The notes under the pieces were generated by a model, which worked only from the letters and a program-made list of their open reading frames with translations, had not been told where the DNA came from and did no database searches. From Bacteriovoracaceae bacterium UBA6261 (lineage in GTDB: Bacteria > Bdellovibrionota > Bacteriovoracia > Bacteriovoracales > Bacteriovoracaceae), in contig DJVH01000093.1 in NCBI GenBank assembly GCA_002440825.1, forward strand, positions 1 through 8,351: a DNA stretch of 8,351 nt, given 5' to 3'. A program made the translations under genes and the position numbers. Of the stretch, positions 5,953 through 8,351 are shown piece after piece. Position 1 is the stretch's first letter; each line of letters begins with the position of its first letter.

Positions 5953-6061
5953 AGAATTCCGGCAATGGCCCCCATAGGTTTTATGTATTGTTCAAATCCC
6001 CGATCGCATTTTAAAACGTGCTGCCCTGTCTATGAAAAGGAACTCATCAAAGGTGAATGTT
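5953..6061. other. Divergent intergenic region between trxC and the TPR gene
   Basis: These 109 bases must hold the promoters of both divergent genes. Candidate elements are weak: on the + strand TTGTTC (5988-5993) and TTAAAA (6011-6016) are 17 bases apart. On the - strand a TTTAAA-like -35 and an AACAAT -10 can be placed over the same bases. I see no convincing OxyR or other operator. The good ribosome site AAAGGTGA (6049-6056) belongs to the TPR gene. Confidence 0.4.
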
Positions 6062-7384
6062 ATGAAAAAGAAGTTCAAGCAAAATGGCCGGACGTCTGCT
6101 CTTATGGCCGCGATTGGTCTGGTTGTCTGCCTTTCCGGTGCAGGACTTTATAAAACGTTCTATGCACCCAAACAAAGTTTTTATTCGTACAGATATCCAG
6201 TAGAACAGAATGAGTTTTCTTCTTACGAGAAAGAGTTCGACAAAATCAAAAATTATTACATGGATAAAATAAAATCAGAACCGGGTGATGCTCATGATAA
6301 GGCCATGCTTGCTCACTATTATTTAGGAGCGGCCAAAGAGTTTTCACGCGATGACTACTTCGAAGAGGCTGCCCGTTATGCACTTGCCTCAATAAAACAA
6401 CAACCTTCAAAGAATACGACGGCCTTGCAGGTTCTTGCTCAACTCGCATTGGCACGCCATGAAAGCAGACGCGCTCAGGGATACGGATTAACTCTCCTGA
6501 AGATGGATGCAGTCAACCCTGTCGCTTACAGTATTCTTGTGGAAGCCGCTCTTCAGATCGGTGATATCAAAGAAGCTAATCGCTATGCAGACAATCTTGT
6601 TCAGCTCTTTCCTTCTGAAGCCTCTTTTACTCTAAGAGCACAAGTTCTCGCGGAGCAGGGCCGCGCAGAAGAAGCACTGGTAGACTTCAACCAGGCCTTT
6701 GCAGTTGAAGAAGAAGATGTGGCCCAGGCGTTAAAGACACGCAATAGCTTTGCTCGTTTCTGCATCGATGTGGGCAATATCGATCTCGCCGAAAAAGTTT
6801 TAAAAGAAGCTCTGCGGATAAATCCCAAATCTTCCCGCACCCTTTATGAATTAGGAGAATTAAAATTAAAAAATCAAAGGCCTGAAGAAGCGGCTGATTA
6901 CTTCAAACAGGCTTTTCAGGAATCAAAGCAACTGAGTTATCTTTACGCTGAAGCCCGCGCTCATAAAGAAAAAGGCGACGACATTTACGCCAAAAAACTG
7001 ATCTCCCAGATTGAAACGATTTTGCGTGATCAGGTGAAAAAAAATAAAAGAAGTGCAAACGCGACAGAGTTGATCAGACTTCTGCTTGAAAGAGGTGCGC
7101 CCTCTGATATTCACGAAGGTTTGAGACTGGCCAAGGCCGAATATGCACGCCGTATGGATTCTGAAGCGTCGCTGTTTCTTGCGTGGGCCAATGAAAAAAA
7201 CAATAATTTGTTCGAGGCCCGAAAACATGTCAGGGAGATCTTATCAAAAAATATTAAAACTCCTGAAATTTTTCACCGCGCGAGCTCAATTGAGAAAAAG
7301 CTGAAAAATGGTCCGCTCGCTGATGTTTACAGCAAACAGGCTGCTCTGGAAATTTCTTCAGACTATAAAACATTATGGTACTAA
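6062..7384 (+). CDS. Membrane-anchored tetratricopeptide (TPR) repeat protein
   Basis: A 440-residue protein with a basic N terminus (KKKFKQNGR), one hydrophobic segment (about 11-30) acting as an uncleaved anchor or signal, and a helical-repeat region facing the periplasm by prediction. The TPR-like units are clearest at about 157-185, 186-220, 233-254 (GNIDLAEKVLKEALRINP) and 260-288 (LGELKLKNQRPEEAADYFKQAF); more degenerate ones surround them. TPRs serve as protein-protein scaffolds, so the partner, not the sequence, would define the role. An upstream in-frame ATG at 6032 has no ribosome site, while ATG 6062 has AAGGTG with a 6-base spacer and is preferred. LVVC at 20-23 is a poor lipobox, so a lipoprotein is unlikely. 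The stop overlaps the start of the next gene, linking the two. Confidence 0.83.
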   Translation: MKKKFKQNGRTSALMAAIGLVVCLSGAGLYKTFYAPKQSFYSYRYPVEQNEFSSYEKEFDKIKNYYMDKIKSEPGDAHDKAMLAHYYLGAAKEFSRDDYFEEAARYALASIKQQPSKNTTALQVLAQLALARHESRRAQGYGLTLLKMDAVNPVAYSILVEAALQIGDIKEANRYADNLVQLFPSEASFTLRAQVLAEQGRAEEALVDFNQAFAVEEEDVAQALKTRNSFARFCIDVGNIDLAEKVLKEALRINPKSSRTLYELGELKLKNQRPEEAADYFKQAFQESKQLSYLYAEARAHKEKGDDIYAKKLISQIETILRDQVKKNKRSANATELIRLLLERGAPSDIHEGLRLAKAEYARRMDSEASLFLAWANEKNNNLFEARKHVREILSKNIKTPEIFHRASSIEKKLKNGPLADVYSKQAALEISSDYKTLWY

Positions 7385-8351
7385 AACTTTTGAGTTCTCT
7401 TTTTTTTCTGCTGGTCTCTGCTGCAGCCTACTCTCATCCTTTGGATGTGGGGTATATGCACATCAAAGCGGACAGTTCTAAAGAAAGTATATTCACCAGC
7501 ATCGAAATTCATCCGAGTCTGGTTAAGACCAGAAACTTTTTCCATGAAACTCTGGGAAGATCCAATTGGTCTGCAGGCAATAGAAAATGCAAATGGAGAG
7601 AGGGCAAGGCCATGGCCTTGAATTCGGAAACACTCAAAATAAGTGCGCGCGCCGAATGTCCCGGTCTCTCTTCGCGCGACCGTCTTTCCCTTGATCTTCG
7701 TTTTCTGGAAACCAGTACACCTGATGTGAAAATTTTCATCCGGGCCATCACTCCCGATTATGAATCCACCCTTGTGATCAACAAATTTAATCATTTCATC
7801 AAAATGGCCCCTACCATCAAGGCGGGCTTTATTGAATACACTCTTCTCGGAATTGAAGCTCTTGGCATCAGTCCCAATACGTGGTCAGAAGGAAGCTTGT
7901 TTCATATTCCTTTTGGACTCAATCAACTCTTTTTGATCGTGCTGATGATAGCCACTGTTCATTCCCGCAGGGATCTCTTTTATCATCTGGGAGGATTTAC
8001 TCTGGCCTTGTCGGCCGCTCTATCCTGGGTCAGTTTTCGGGCCCATGGTTTGGAATCGCGCTATATAGACATACTGATCGCGTTCGGTCTGCTCTATTTT
8101 TCTCTGGATGTTTTGTTTCTTCACAAAGGATTCAGACGAATAATTTTCTGCATTCTCCTGGGAGTCGTCCACGGTTTTAAACTGGGTGAACTTCTTTTAG
8201 GTTTTGATTTGCCACAGACGATTATCCCAAAAGCTTTGACGGGCTTTCTCTTTGGAATTGTATGCGCCCAGATGATTGTCATACTGATTTTTTCACCTGC
8301 ACTTGCTGCGATCAAAAAATATTCTTTTGTGCGGGTTCCTGTTCACACGGC
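7375..8351 (+). CDS. Exported multi-span HupE/UreJ-like membrane protein (3' partial)
   Basis: The frame is open from ATG 7375 to the right edge (325 codons). Residues 1-20 look like a cleaved signal peptide (MVLKLLSSLFFLLVSAAAYS, then HPLD). An extracytoplasmic domain of about 125 residues with two Cys (72, 95) follows, and then at least four or five helices from about residue 150. The order of motifs resembles the HupE/UreJ_2 family: GIEALG, FHIPFGLNQLF, FTLALSAAL, then VVHGFKLGELL. HupE/UreJ proteins are linked to nickel/cobalt transport, but here family residues in the expected GxDHLLF and FTLAHS positions are replaced (N183, Q184, L212), so metal transport should not be assumed. There is no ribosome site; the start overlaps the TPR stop by 10 bases, pointing to reinitiation coupling. 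The identification is moderate. Confidence 0.68.
   Translation, partial: MVLKLLSSLFFLLVSAAAYSHPLDVGYMHIKADSSKESIFTSIEIHPSLVKTRNFFHETLGRSNWSAGNRKCKWREGKAMALNSETLKISARAECPGLSSRDRLSLDLRFLETSTPDVKIFIRAITPDYESTLVINKFNHFIKMAPTIKAGFIEYTLLGIEALGISPNTWSEGSLFHIPFGLNQLFLIVLMIATVHSRRDLFYHLGGFTLALSAALSWVSFRAHGLESRYIDILIAFGLLYFSLDVLFLHKGFRRIIFCILLGVVHGFKLGELLLGFDLPQTIIPKALTGFLFGIVCAQMIVILIFSPALAAIKKYSFVRVPVHT

Noticed and set aside
7381..7794. Open frames on the - strand (137 and 80 codons) near the right end
   Set aside because: They are antisense to the HupE/UreJ-like gene, whose frame has a signal peptide and membrane helices. The - strand translations are low in plausible protein features.
7881..8180. 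A + strand open frame of 99 codons
   Set aside because: It is an out-of-frame shadow within the HupE/UreJ-like gene, rich in Ser and Arg without any motif.

Overview
The window looks like a stretch of chromosome from a free-living or predatory member of the Bdellovibrionota (Bdellovibrio/Bacteriovorax-like). This is an inference from moderate-to-low GC by eye, a fused CcoN-CcoO oxidase subunit, a single-haem CcoP, a chemotaxis/hemerythrin fusion protein, and dense gene packing. No 16S gene is present to confirm it. There are no tRNA or rRNA genes, insertion sequences or CRISPR arrays. Almost every base is coding.

Region 1 (1-2393, + strand) is the end of a cbb3-type cytochrome c oxidase operon. 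It holds the C-terminal end of a CcoN-CcoO fusion cut by the window edge, a 59-residue CcoQ, a short single-haem CcoP, and a six-helix DsbD/TauE-like membrane protein that starts at a TTG codon inside the end of ccoP. The last three genes overlap by a few bases, so their translation is probably coupled.

Region 2 (2394-3994, +) is a 164-base gap followed by a chemotaxis-type signalling protein. It has no visible extracellular sensor domain but carries a complete hemerythrin domain at its C terminus, so it is probably an oxygen or redox sensor.

Region 3 (4008-4963, +) is a two-gene unit: a 102-residue acidic protein of unknown function and an AlkB-family alkylation-repair dioxygenase. The ribosome binding site of the first gene lies wholly inside a strong inverted repeat whose other arm is an exact anti-Shine-Dalgarno. 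This is the most striking non-coding structure in the window.

Region 4 (4952-5952, - strand) is thioredoxin 2 (TrxC type, with N-terminal zinc ribbon) followed by an unrecognised 169-residue protein. The latter converges on alkB with a 12-base overlap of coding ends.

Region 5 (6062-8351, +) is divergent from trxC. It holds a membrane-anchored TPR protein and, overlapping its stop codon, an exported multi-helix HupE/UreJ-like protein that runs off the right edge.

The gene content has an oxygen/redox theme: high-affinity terminal oxidase, diiron O2 sensor, Fe(II)/O2-dependent DNA repair and thioredoxin. This is suggestive only; most of the genes are not in one operon. I see several uncommon arrangements, but no clearly new multi-gene system that I could defend from sequence alone.
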